Origin: an uncultured Anaerolineae bacterium
GTDB taxonomy: Bacteria > Chloroflexota > Anaerolineae > Anaerolineales > Villigracilaceae
Reading direction: 5' to 3'
NCBI GenBank assembly: GCA_903846015.1
Contig: CAIMZS010000412.1
Coordinates: 1 to 39,211, forward strand
DNA: 39,211 nucleotides
Both the position numbers and the translations under genes were made by a program. How positions within the stretch are numbered: the stretch's first letter is position 1; each line of letters starts with the position of its first letter. A model generated the notes under the pieces. It worked only from the letters and a program-made list of their open reading frames with translations. It was not told where the DNA came from and did no database searches. This document shows, in pieces, positions 24,818 through 32,870 of this stretch.

Positions 24818-25909
24818 TCATCCACCCCAGGTAAGTTTTCTAATTTGTGCAGCATGATCAAATATTTCTTCGCGACTGATGCCCGCTTCGGCATACATGG
24901 CAAAGATGTTTTCATCCGGTGTCTCTGGCGGGATGGTGTGCGAGGCAGCCAGAATGTAACCCCCGCCATCGGCGGTCATCGCTTGAATTAATTCTTCTGT
25001 CGTGCGGCGTACTTCAGAAACACTGGCATAAGGCAGCAAGTTTTGGGTATCAACTCCGCCCATGAAGGAAAGTTTGTCGCCGAACTCCTTTTTTAAATTA
25101 AATGGATCCATCCCCGGACAATTACCTTGAATCGGATTGAGCACATTCAGCCCGATTTCGATCAAATCAGGAATGATTGGGCGCAGCCCACCACAACAAT
25201 GAAAGGCTACCCATAATCCCCGCGATTTTCCAACCTCAAATACCCGCCGCAGTCCCGGTTTGATTAAGTTTTTCCAGCTTTTTGGACTGATCATCATGCC
25301 GGATTGCGCAGCCACATCGTCTCCTGTCCACAGCCAATCCAACGGAAAACGATCGCAGGCTGCTTCTCCGAGCTGGATGGCAAAATCCATGCAGTGGCTC
25401 AACATGCTGCGCGCAAATTCCGGGTCATCTGCCATATCCAACATGGTGGCTTGCATGCCGCGCAAACGCCAATACATTTCAAAAGCGCAGGGAGAAATAT
25501 CACAGCCCAGGAAATAATCACTGCTGACATTCATCAGGCTCTGCATGCGCCCCAAATATTCATCAATGTGCGCAGTTGGAAACTGATAAGCCAGCATTTC
25601 CTCTTTTGAAGCAGTTGCCAGGGGGTAATGGCTAATTTGATTGAAACTGTACCCACGCGTCCAGGTGATGCCCCAATCATCCACATGCGATTCCCCATCA
25701 TGCTCATGTGTAATCCCCTCCATCGGGTAATTATTATTCACCCAGGTTTGGTGAACGTCATTTCCCATTGCATCCCCAACCAGGTTGGGAGGTAATTCCA
25801 ACAATCTTCCAAGATGAGCAGCGGTATCCGGATGAAACCACATGAATACCGGCACGCGATCGACTGGCTCACGGCGCAATGCTGCTGATACTCGTTGCTT
25901 TGAGTTCAT
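24818..25909 (-). CDS. Uroporphyrinogen-decarboxylase-family protein, copy 2
   Basis: A 363-residue UroD-fold protein beginning MNSKQRVSAALRREPVDRVP at ATG 25909; a 26-residue longer frame overlaps the upstream gene's end and is not supported. It has the FHCCGGLRPIIPDLIEIG segment (about residues 240-257), with a His-Cys-Cys cluster that probably binds zinc, and a late HTIPPETP motif in place of the Cys loop. The whole resembles unassigned UroD-like proteins that occur with sugar genes, not HemE. It is 1 base from copy 1 and 36 bases from the DHS-like/SIS fusion, all in one operon. Substrate unknown; methyl transfer is possible. Confidence 0.85.
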   Translation of the reverse strand: MNSKQRVSAALRREPVDRVPVFMWFHPDTAAHLGRLLELPPNLVGDAMGNDVHQTWVNNNYPMEGITHEHDGESHVDDWGITWTRGYSFNQISHYPLATASKEEMLAYQFPTAHIDEYLGRMQSLMNVSSDYFLGCDISPCAFEMYWRLRGMQATMLDMADDPEFARSMLSHCMDFAIQLGEAACDRFPLDWLWTGDDVAAQSGMMISPKSWKNLIKPGLRRVFEVGKSRGLWVAFHCCGGLRPIIPDLIEIGLNVLNPIQGNCPGMDPFNLKKEFGDKLSFMGGVDTQNLLPYASVSEVRRTTEELIQAMTADGGGYILAASHTIPPETPDENIFAMYAEAGISREEIFDHAAQIRKLTWGG

Positions 25910-25910
25910 A

Positions 25911-26903
25911 TTAAGCAATTCCTTGACCTGTGCGAAAGTTGTCTCCGCCAGATCGATACACACCCAGGGTTTTGAATGCATCCACACACGCCAGGTAATT
26001 CGCCTGGCTCATCCCCATGCTGTGATATTCTTCAACATACCCGATCAAGCCACCATTAAAGCGTCCGAAACTATCGACCAGTGCTTGGGCTGCGTTAAAA
26101 ATATCATCTCGAGTTCCGCTAATGGAGGTGGTTTGATAACTTACCGGGCAAACAAAACAGACTTTGCCTCCGTACAATCGCCCCAGTTCGGGAATATTAT
26201 ACAAATTTGGCTGGGAAATATTGAGCATATCCACCCCGATTTCGATCAAATCCGGAATGATTTGCGGATAATATCCACAACAATGAAAATAAACCTTCAA
26301 CCCAAGCTGGTGCACCAGCTTGAATTGCTTAATATAACGGGGTTTAAAAAATCTGCGCCAGAATACAGGAGAAATAATCATGCCCTTTTGGGTACCCCAG
26401 TCATCAAAAAAAGCCACGGCATCAAAACCATAAGCAGGTAGTTGTCCGATGATTTGCTCTTCAAAACCAAAGACTTTATCCGCCAGAGCCTCGACAAATT
26501 CGGGATTTTCCACCAAATCCAGCATCAGATTGCTAAAACCGCGCAAAAAACTCATCGTGGTAAACCCGCTCAATGCCAGGCTGGCCATACGAAAGCGATC
26601 ACCATACTTTTGATTAAATAATTCAATACCAACAAATCTTTCCGGATCTGTTAAGTTCGGAATTGGAAAATCAACCAATTGAGCTGGTTCATTAATCAAA
26701 CTTGCCAATGGCTGCCCCATGGTTTCATCCAGGCGGTTCCAGGTAAATCCCCATTCTGACTCATCTTTGTCATGACCAATAAAATGCCGCTGAACTTCAA
26801 AAGCCACCAGGTCAGACTGATCCTGATCCTGGTTAAAATAATAAATCGGAACATATGATGGGTTTTGAAACGCCAGTGCTTTATAAACCTGGTCTCTTCG
26901 CAT
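25911..26903 (-). CDS. Uroporphyrinogen-decarboxylase-family protein, copy 1
   Basis: A 330-residue UroD-fold protein starting at ATG 26903 with GGAGG nine bases upstream. It shares the metal-site segment YFHCCGYYPQIIPDLIEIG with copy 2, but the N-terminal half differs strongly (NQDQDQSD, DDWGTQKGMI), so the two are not a recent duplication. The C-terminal loop has EEYHSMG at the place of the substrate-binding region. It is the first complete gene of the leftward sugar operon; an operator-like dyad lies 23 bases upstream. Function is unknown, with corrinoid-related methyl transfer or decarboxylation as the possible chemistry. Confidence 0.83.
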   Translation of the reverse strand: MRRDQVYKALAFQNPSYVPIYYFNQDQDQSDLVAFEVQRHFIGHDKDESEWGFTWNRLDETMGQPLASLINEPAQLVDFPIPNLTDPERFVGIELFNQKYGDRFRMASLALSGFTTMSFLRGFSNLMLDLVENPEFVEALADKVFGFEEQIIGQLPAYGFDAVAFFDDWGTQKGMIISPVFWRRFFKPRYIKQFKLVHQLGLKVYFHCCGYYPQIIPDLIEIGVDMLNISQPNLYNIPELGRLYGGKVCFVCPVSYQTTSISGTRDDIFNAAQALVDSFGRFNGGLIGYVEEYHSMGMSQANYLACVDAFKTLGVYRSGGDNFRTGQGIA

Positions 26904-26925
26904 TCGTTCGCACCTCCACAAACCA

Positions 26926-26937
26926 GTTTACGCAAAC
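26926..26937. promoter_or_regulatory. LacI-type operator-like dyad
   Basis: GTTTACGCAAAC is palindromic with one mismatched pair and a central CG, the form LacI/GalR regulators bind. It is 23 bases upstream of the first UroD-family gene, so it could control the sugar operon. No intact LacI regulator is present in the window. Confidence 0.45.
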
Positions 26938-26942
26938 GATAA

Positions 26943-26978
26943 ACCGGGCGCGCAAACCAATCTGCAAAACCGCCCGGT
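26943..26978 (-). terminator. GC-rich hairpin between ABC remnant and UroD operon
   Basis: ACCGGGCG and CGCCCGGT form a perfect 8-bp stem with a 20-base loop, about 50 bases past the stop of the ABC ATPase remnant. On the minus strand TTTATCGTTT follows. It may end transcription from the former transporter gene, or lie in the leader of the UroD operon. Confidence 0.4.
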
Positions 26979-27027
26979 CATCGATTAACATCTTCCTTGC
27001 TACCTCGCGATTAATATCTATTGACAA

Positions 27028-27420
27028 CTAATCAGGGTCAACCGAATTTAAATCTATGCCCGATTCATGGGCTTCATCAGCCCCAACCATCAAACTTACA
27101 ATTTCATCCGGAGTTGTCTGACTGGTATTGCGCTCGCCCACTTTTTTCCCACGGCGCAAAACAACGATGCGCGTTGCCACAGCAAACACATCCTGCATGT
27201 TGTGGCTGATGATGATTACTGGAACGCCCTTTTCGCATAAGGTTTTTACCAGGCGCAACACCTTGCGCTGTTCCGACACGCCCAGCGCTGCCGTTGGTTC
27301 ATCCATAATCATCAATTTTGCATTCCAATAAATTGAACGCGCGATTGCCACTGCCTGTCGCTGACCACCAGACAGATTTAGAACCTGCTGGGTAAGAGAA
27401 GGTAACCGAATAATTTGGGC
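27028..27420 (-). pseudogene. C-terminal fragment of a CUT2-type sugar ABC ATPase
   Basis: About 130 residues of an ABC ATPase: the signature LSGGQRQAVAIAR (near 27385-27347), Walker B LMIMDEPTAALG, and the H-loop in IIISHNMQDVF. The Walker A half is missing. The frame stays ATPase-like up to about 27420, where it passes into sequence that belongs to a transposase remnant on the other strand. The style matches single-domain ATPases of ribose/xylose/fructose-type (CUT2) importers. Permease and binding-protein genes are gone. It probably supplied the importer for the downstream sugar operon before an insertion element removed the rest. Confidence 0.75.
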
Positions 27421-27496
27421 GCATTTTATTTGAGTTGAAGCCAGACCTCAATTTGGTAAAGCGGAGTTTCCGCAAACCACTTCGAGGAGAAAAACC

Positions 27497-28168
27497 ATGA
27501 CGTCCACCTCACTAGAAACTATACTGGACGTTCACGAGCAATTCGCGCATTTGTTGGATTCCGTTACTGGTGAAAAAGCACAAGTCACGACTGCTGATCA
27601 AAACATTGGTACACGCATTCCTTTGAGATGAAGGATTGAGTTAGAATGTTGACAGTTACTCGGATTTATTGCGCGAGCTGTCCGGCTATGTAGATGTCAA
27701 CAGTGTATATGGAAAAACCGCGGAAATATTCAAGAACGAGTTGCCCTGTGTGATGGTTGTGAAGCACTACAACTCCGTATTGCGATTTTCATGAAGGGAT
27801 TTGTCATCATACTGGATTTCATCCATGCCAGCGAATACCCGTGGAAAGTCGCGAATGTCTTGCTCGGAGAAACCAATTCGCTACGAATTGAGTGGATGGC
27901 TAAAAATACCTTGCTCATACTTTCCGGAAAACAGATCAAATTATCGCGGATTTCCTGCGCCATGCCCAACTTAATGACACATCGGTCGAAAAATGCAATC
28001 AACTCAGGGTCACAGCCAATTATTTCGAGCGCAACTTACTTTACATGGGTTATCCAACTTATCTATCCAAAGGTTGGCCGATCACTTCTGGTGTAATTGA
28101 AGGTGCTTGTCGTCATTTTGTCAAAGATCGTTGCAAACTTTCTGGGAGGGATGCGTTGGACACAAACA
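27497..28168 (+). pseudogene. ISKra4-like transposase remnant
   Basis: Broken frames in one direction can be read as one transposase. The start (27497, GAGGAGA six bases upstream) gives a 44-residue N-terminus that stops at 27631. Around 27791-27880 comes ILDFIHASEYPWKVANVLLGE, close to the LDFIH-EYLWK block of ISKra4 transposases. Around 28031-28150 come YPTYLSKGWPITSGVIEGA and CRHFVKDRCKLSG, the conserved C-terminal block, and a shift of one base then gives the expected GMRW. Several stops and frameshifts and missing middle parts make it inactive. Terminal inverted repeats were not found. Confidence 0.75.
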
Positions 28169-28184
28169 AGCATAGAAAACTTAA

Positions 28185-28207
28185 GCTCCTACCACAGAGC
28201 TAGGAGC
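28185..28207. repeat. 7-bp inverted repeat behind the IS remnant
   Basis: GCTCCTA (28185-28191) and TAGGAGC (28201-28207) are separated by 9 bases, directly after the transposase remnant. It could be a hairpin end of the element's transcript. No copy was seen at the other side of the remnant, so I do not call it a terminal repeat. Confidence 0.3.
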
Positions 28208-28324
28208 GAACCATGGGCAACAACCACCAACGCAATAGTAGCATAAGAACGACACTTTCACAAATGTTTTCCAACGGATTGAAAGGCTACGGAGCAAAGC
28301 AGTTGAACGTATTCGCCGCCGTGA

Positions 28325-28529
28325 TTAGCAGTCCCAACGCAACTCTTGCAAAATGGTCTTATGCAATTCACTCGGAGAAATGTCATCACCAACAAAATCG
28401 ATGTCAATCGTCTGGCGCGTACTTCCAAGCAAAAATCAGGACCCCACCTCCCACCAGGTACAAACGAGACAATGGCGGAACTCTCTCGCCCAATACTTGC
28501 AAGATGGATTGAATTTGTATGTTATCCAT
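28325..28529 (-). pseudogene. Nucleotidyltransferase-like gene fragment (cassette copy A, gene 2)
   Basis: From ATG 28529 the frame reads MDNIQIQSILQVLGE, then SRLYLVGGGVLI. After one extra base in the A5 run 28431-28435 it continues LLGSTRQTIDIDFVGDD and SELHKTIL. This is the start of a minimal nucleotidyltransferase domain of the AbiEii/DUF6036 sort: GGG loop followed by an Asp-x-Asp catalytic pair. The C-terminal part is missing. The start is 3 bases beyond the stop of the partner gene, so the two formed an operon. A related fragment is present at 36760-36930. Confidence 0.7.
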
Positions 28530-28532
28530 CGT

Positions 28533-29047
28533 TTATCCCCGCTGCAACTCCAGGCCCATAAGCCAAACTCGTACGGCATACTTGTAAGTACAAGCCACTT
28601 TATTGGAGAGTTGCTCAATTCTTGATGGCGAATCGCCAGACAGCGCAGGTTTTCTTCACAGTCAGCGGTTATTTCCAAACCAAGATCGCGTGAAAAATAA
28701 TCTGGTAAAGATAGCTTCGGCTCAATTAATGTATCCAATTCGTTGTGATGTTACTTCGGAAGCAAAACTGCCGCAGTGTAATAGCATTGAAGGGTGATCC
28801 GCGTAATCAGCCCTAGTTCTTTGCTCACAGATGGAACATAATCAGAGAATTCTGGATGTTCAAGAAACAATGGAATCAGCGATAATCGCAAGCGGGCTTC
28901 AGGGCTTTTTGCCAGGGCAGCAATCAGGCTGACTGGTTTTTTATATAAAGATCCTTTTTCAAGCTGCTCCCCCATAATGAAATCTACGCCCAATACATTC
29001 AGAGCAGTTGTGAGTTGTTCACCAGTGAAGGATGATGGGGTAGTCAT
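28533..29047 (-). pseudogene. Partner gene of the nucleotidyltransferase cassette (copy A, gene 1), broken
   Basis: From ATG 29047 the frame gives MTTPSSFTGEQLTTALNVLG and about 80 further residues, then an in-frame TAA after LLPK near 28751. The same frame continues past the stop with NELDTLIEPKLSLPDYFSRD and LGLEITADCEENLRCLAIRH. Near 28590 a shift is needed to reach TYKYAVRVWLMGLELQRG and the stop at 28533. So an original protein of about 170 residues has one nonsense codon and one frameshift. I do not recognise the family. Its pairing with a nucleotidyltransferase suggests a toxin-antitoxin-like module. The first 55 residues recur at 36935-37101. Confidence 0.7.
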
Positions 29048-29088
29048 AATAGATAGACCGTGGAATCTGTTTGGCTGCGGCAAAAGAA

Positions 29089-29121
29089 CTCAAACCCGTG
29101 ACCCACAGATTATGAGTTCCG
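29089..29121 (-). pseudogene. tRNA 3'-half-like fragment (CAU anticodon), degenerate
   Basis: On the minus strand ACTCATAATCTGTGGGTCAC, then GGGTTTGAGTTC, resembles the anticodon loop, variable loop and T arm of a tRNA with anticodon CAU. The 3' side of the T stem no longer pairs, and no 5' half is present. It lies 42 bases upstream of cassette copy A; a clearer tRNA-Met 3' half lies at the same side of copy B. Confidence 0.4.
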
Positions 29122-29127
29122 GATAAA

Positions 29128-29467
29128 AATACTATCAAAGATAGGTCTCATAAAAGCTATCAGCATATCATTTTGGTATTTTATATTGGACTGGTGTCCT
29201 TGATTTGGGATCTCGCGCGTGGAGATTTTTCCCATTTTCATCTTTACTACCAAAACCTGTCCATTTCGATATTTTTTTCCAGGAAAACTTATCAAAATTA
29301 ATAGATTATGATTACCCCATCAGCCGGTAGATGCTTTTGTTTTAGTAGCGTCAAGCTTCGTGGGGGTCCGAGAAAATGTTAACTTCAGCGTGTGATTAAT
29401 TCAGGTTACAAAGATTCAAGCTGTAAGTGCAATTCCGTGCAATATTAGCCCCCCGTATGTGTAAAAA
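29128..29467. other. Gene-free stretch
   Basis: About 340 bases between the tRNA-like fragment and the operator of the LacI remnant. A short minus-strand frame (29110-29295) shows no recognisable motif. The promoter for the former LacI gene should be in the right-hand part, but no clear boxes are seen. Confidence 0.4.
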
Positions 29468-29481
29468 TGAAAGTGCTTTCA
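29468..29481. promoter_or_regulatory. LacI-family operator TGAAAGTGCTTTCA (copy 1)
   Basis: A 14-bp dyad (TGAAAG / CTTTCA around TG), 23 bases upstream of the ATG of the LacI remnant. The same sequence with one change is at 30311-30324 upstream of the ABC operon. This fits autoregulation by the LacI protein. It also resembles catabolite-responsive elements. Confidence 0.65.
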
Positions 29482-29504
29482 GAATTTTCATTCGAGGCCA
29501 TTCC

Positions 29505-30268
29505 ATGCCTACCAACAAAGCCCCTACCATCTACGAGTTGGTCATTTATACGGTTGATTCAATCAATTAATCATCTGCAAGGCTATCTGGCCTTATCTGG
29601 CCTCCTTGCCATTGACCAGCAACCTGGATGGCATCATCATTCTATCATTACAGGTAGATGATACCGAAGTACGTCGCCTATTAGATCACCGATTACCCAC
29701 TGTTCGAGTTGAATACCCACACCCCAAATTAAGCTGTGTTGAAATTGACGATGTGCAACGCGGACGTATAGCCGCTACCTATTTATTGGAGAAAGGCCAT
29801 CGCCGCATCGCTTTCTTGGGCGATACGGATTTACCGAAATATGCCATTCATCCTGTCAATTTGCGCCTGACCGGATTTCGACATGTTTCAGATGAAGCCG
29901 AGATTGAACTTCCTGATATGTTCGTACGTCTTGCGCCTTATTCTCAGGAACAAACCCGCCAGGTTGCTAGAGAATTACTTAATTTGCCCAAGCCACCAAC
30001 CGCCATTTTCTCAGCAACCGATTGCCAGGCATTGGGAATACTAAAGGTTTCCCGTCAATTAAACGTCATTGTACCAGAGCAATTGGCAGTAATCGGTTTA
30101 GACAATCTCGACATGGCTGAATATGCGGACTTGACTATCATTTGCCAGCACCTGGATGAGGTAGGAAGGTTGGCAGTGGAAATATTGCCTACTCAATTCG
30201 AATCCCCTTCAAGACCAATAAGGCATGTCAAAATTCCGCTGACCCTGATTGAACGTAAAACCGCTTAA
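29505..30268 (+). pseudogene. LacI/GalR-family regulator lacking its DNA-binding region
   Basis: The ATG at 29505 begins MPTNKAPTIYEL, the usual LacI opening before helix 1, but the frame stops at 29570 and the helix-turn-helix and hinge are absent. After a change of frame, an intact sugar-binding domain follows from about 29600: LDGIIILSLQVDDTEVRRLL, VEIDDVQRGRIAATYLLEKG, AFLGDTD, AIFSATDCQALGILK, VIGLDNLDMAEY, and the C-terminal VKIPLTLIERKTA. About 80 residues must have been deleted. Without the HTH the product cannot bind the two dyads that flank the gene. An internal start could still make the ligand-binding domain alone. Confidence 0.75.
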
Positions 30269-30310
30269 TCTCTGCCATTGACTCTCACCTATTATTGTTA
30301 TATACTTTTA

Positions 30311-30324
30311 TGAAAGTGCTTCCA
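30311..30324. promoter_or_regulatory. LacI-family operator TGAAAGTGCTTCCA (copy 2)
   Basis: It matches the dyad upstream of the LacI remnant at 13 of 14 positions and lies 126 bases upstream of the solute-binding protein gene. It is the likely operator of the ABC transporter/sucrose operon. Confidence 0.65.
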
Positions 30325-30449
30325 CGATATCACTAACATATATTACCTTTTTCATCTGCAGGAGGTTTGGCTTAGTCTCAATTCAAAAAAAAATCAAAAA
30401 TCTACCCATCGCATCAAATCCATATTCAAAAATAAAAGGAAAATGAGAA

Positions 30450-31883
30450 ATGAAAAAGAAATCTGTATTTGGATCTTTGGCAAGCCTGCTAGTATTGGCA
30501 TCCATACTACTTTCGTCCTGCGGCACGCCAGCTACTCCTGTGACACCTGTTGCGACAGATGTTCCTGCCACTGCAATTCCTGCCACTGCTGTTCCTGCCA
30601 CTGCTATTCCTGTAGCACCTGCTACAGAAGTGCCGACGGTTGCTCCAGTAGCTGCGGGTCCATCCTGCGGGACCGATCCAGTCGTACTAAAAGCATCCTT
30701 CGAGACTGGCTTTGATCTTCCCTTCAAGCTTTCAGAAGAATTCACAAAGCAATACCCGAACGTCACATGGGACATCAGTCAGGATCAGTTCGCAAACCTG
30801 ATCACAACGACACCGCTTGTTCTCGCAAGTGACAACCCGCCCGATCTTCTCCGATTACCAACAATGGTCTCGTTCGCCAAGGACGGCCTTCTGAAAAATA
30901 TGGATGACTACGCTAAAGCATTCGGCTGGGACAAATGGCCGGTACCACAGCTCAATCAGAACCGTATGTCAGCAGATGGAATCCGTGGTTCCGGGACACT
31001 ATATGCCATGGGGCTCAACTACAGTTTGACCGGCATATTCTACAATAAGAAGTTAGCAGCACAGATCGGAATGACGGAAGCACCTAAGACAGTTGCCGAG
31101 TTCGAGGCCTTACTCGCAAAAGCCAAAACAGCTGGGCTCCAACCAATCATGGAATGGGGCAGCGCCAAAAGCGGTATGGGCCTTGCATTTCCTCTCCAAA
31201 ACCTGATGGCTGCCTTCGGTCCGGTTGGTCCAATCAACGAATGGATTTACCAGAAGCCCAATGCGACAATTGATACGCCGACAAACCTGATTGCAGCACA
31301 ACACCTCGAAAGTTGGATCAAGAATGGGTACTTCCCGTCTGATATCAACGCCATAGAATACACTGACGCTGCTGCCCGGTTTACTAAGGGTGAGGGTGTC
31401 TTTACCTTCAACGGCGACTGGCAGAATGCTGGCTACGAGGCTGGTATGCCCGGTAATGTCGGGTTCTTCCTGATGCCACCTGCTGTTGCCGGTGATGGAC
31501 CTGCAGCCATGTCTGCCCCGCTTACATTCGGTATCGCCGCAAACGCCAAGCATGCTGACTGCGCTGCATTCTTCTTGAACTGGGTTGCTACAAACGAGGC
31601 AGCACGCCAAATCGACGTCACCGTCGGTGGCTCGAACCCTGGTGGGCCAGCGGACGCTACGATGCCTGCTGTTACTGCTGGTTCGGTTACGAACGAAACT
31701 CTTGCCGCTGGACCTGTCATGGGAAAAGCAGGAAACTCGATGGACTTCATCGCAAATGCGACCAGCTCGATCTTTGCCCAGGGCTGGACACCTGAGCTTC
31801 AGAAGATGGTCGGCGGTCAGCAAGACGCTGCCGGACTCCTAAAGGCTGTTCAGGCCGAATACCTGCGGGAAATTTCCCAGTAG
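30450..31883 (+). CDS. Sugar ABC transporter solute-binding lipoprotein (family 1, CUT1)
   Basis: A 477-residue extracellular binding protein. A signal peptide (residues 1-23) ends in the lipobox LSSC with Cys24 as lipidation site. Residues 25-70 are a Pro/Thr/Ala/Val-rich linker with five-residue repeats, as is common in Chloroflexi lipoproteins. The rest is a family-1 solute-binding fold with LYAMGLNYSLTGIFYNKKL and FTKGEGVFTFNGDWQNAGYE, typical of oligosaccharide importers. It would capture a sugar outside the cell and pass it to the two permeases encoded downstream. Start is ATG 30450 with AAAGGA upstream. With sucrose phosphorylase in the same locus, sucrose or a similar glucoside is the likely ligand. 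Confidence 0.9.
   Translation: MKKKSVFGSLASLLVLASILLSSCGTPATPVTPVATDVPATAIPATAVPATAIPVAPATEVPTVAPVAAGPSCGTDPVVLKASFETGFDLPFKLSEEFTKQYPNVTWDISQDQFANLITTTPLVLASDNPPDLLRLPTMVSFAKDGLLKNMDDYAKAFGWDKWPVPQLNQNRMSADGIRGSGTLYAMGLNYSLTGIFYNKKLAAQIGMTEAPKTVAEFEALLAKAKTAGLQPIMEWGSAKSGMGLAFPLQNLMAAFGPVGPINEWIYQKPNATIDTPTNLIAAQHLESWIKNGYFPSDINAIEYTDAAARFTKGEGVFTFNGDWQNAGYEAGMPGNVGFFLMPPAVAGDGPAAMSAPLTFGIAANAKHADCAAFFLNWVATNEAARQIDVTVGGSNPGGPADATMPAVTAGSVTNETLAAGPVMGKAGNSMDFIANATSSIFAQGWTPELQKMVGGQQDAAGLLKAVQAEYLREISQ
30561..30605 (+). repeat. 15-bp tandem repeat in the lipoprotein linker
   Basis: Three units of (G/A)TTCCTGCCACTGC(A/T) encode repeats of Val/Ile-Pro-Ala-Thr-Ala. Unit number could vary by slippage without breaking the frame, changing linker length. 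Confidence 0.75.
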
Positions 31884-31936
31884 TTTTTGGCCACGAGTCG
31901 GTGCCTGTTTTTTCCATACCTAAAGTGAGAAATACT

Positions 31937-32870
31937 ATGAAATCAGACAACGGCTCTGTGGCTCCTAGGTTCTCCCGATGGACCTTTCTGAAAAGGAGGG
32001 TCCGTCAGGAGACCATCATTGGTTGGTTGTTCGCGATGCCCGCTTTGGTCATGTATGCGACATTCGTTCTTCTTCCCCTAGTTTTGAGCATAAAGTACTC
32101 ATTCTTTCGCTGGAACGGTGTTACTTCTCCGACCTGGGTGGGGCTGAAGAACTACGTGACTGTCTTACAGGTCCCCAACCTGTTAGGGACCATCATCAAC
32201 GCATTCTGGCTAGTTGTGTGGTTCAGTCTCATTCCGGTAGGACTTGGTCTTATCGTTGCGAGTGTGATTCACCGCGTAGCGACTGGGCGCTTTGGAGAGA
32301 TAGCTCGAACTGTCCTGTTTTTACCCCAAGTCATACCGCTCGTTGCTGCTGGCATCATTTGGGGGCTGGCTGCTCTCCCTTTCTGGTTTGTTTAACCAGA
32401 TACTTAAAATTTTAGGGTTAGGCGCGATCACCCGAGCATGGTTGGGCGATTTCAATTGGGCACTCCCTGCAGTTGGCCTTGTCGGTATTTGGGTACTGCT
32501 GGGATTCTGCACCGTATTGCTGTTGACCGGCATGACGAAGGTTGACCCTGCCCTCTATGAGGCTGCAAGGATTGATGGTGCCAGCTGGTTCACTGAGTTT
32601 ATCGCGGTCACCGTCCCGCTTCTCAGATATGAGATTGGTGTGTGCCTGACGGTTACTGTTATCGCAGCCCTTGCCGCATTTGATATCGTCTATGTGTCTA
32701 CAGCTGGCGGGCCAGGTAATGCGACCTCGGTTCCCGGGATACAGATATATATCCTCGCTTTTACCCAGCGCTCTATTGGCCTGGCATCTGCCCTGGCCGT
32801 TATGCTCATGATCCTCGTAGCAGTGACCATCATTCCGCTCCAATGGCTGAGCAAGGAGAGTAATCGATGA
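31937..32870 (+). pseudogene. CUT1 sugar ABC permease (MalF/UgpA-like), frameshifted
   Basis: ATG 31937 starts a protein with about six membrane helices of the MalF/UgpA type. The first frame reads to LPQVIPLVAAGIIWG and then stops at 32395. The second frame, open from before 32343, continues directly with WLLSLSGLFNQILKILGLG and reaches the EAA loop YEAARIDGASWFTEF, ending at 32870. Removing one G from the GGGGG run at 32361-32365 restores a single reading frame of about 310 residues. The break could be a true mutation, a slippage hot spot, or an assembly error. The gene overlaps the second permease by 4 bases. Confidence 0.85.

Noticed and set aside
25842..26441. 199-residue plus-strand frame
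   Set aside because: Antisense to the first two UroD-family genes; no motif or ribosome-binding site.
29110..29295. 61-residue minus-strand frame, Lys/Asn-rich
   Set aside because: No family motif and no good ribosome-binding site; overlaps the tRNA-like fragment. Left as part of the gene-free stretch.
30561..30605. CRISPR-like short repeats
   Set aside because: Direct tandem units of 15 bases without spacers inside a coding linker.
30383..30775. 130-residue minus-strand frame with Val/Ala/Gly/Thr repeats
   Set aside because: It is the complement of the lipoprotein linker; the repeats come from the 15-bp tandem unit.
31110..31823. 237-residue reading frame on the minus strand within the solute-binding protein gene
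   Set aside because: It lies wholly antisense to a well-supported gene, is rich in Cys/Arg/His in a pattern expected of a shadow frame, and has no recognisable motif.
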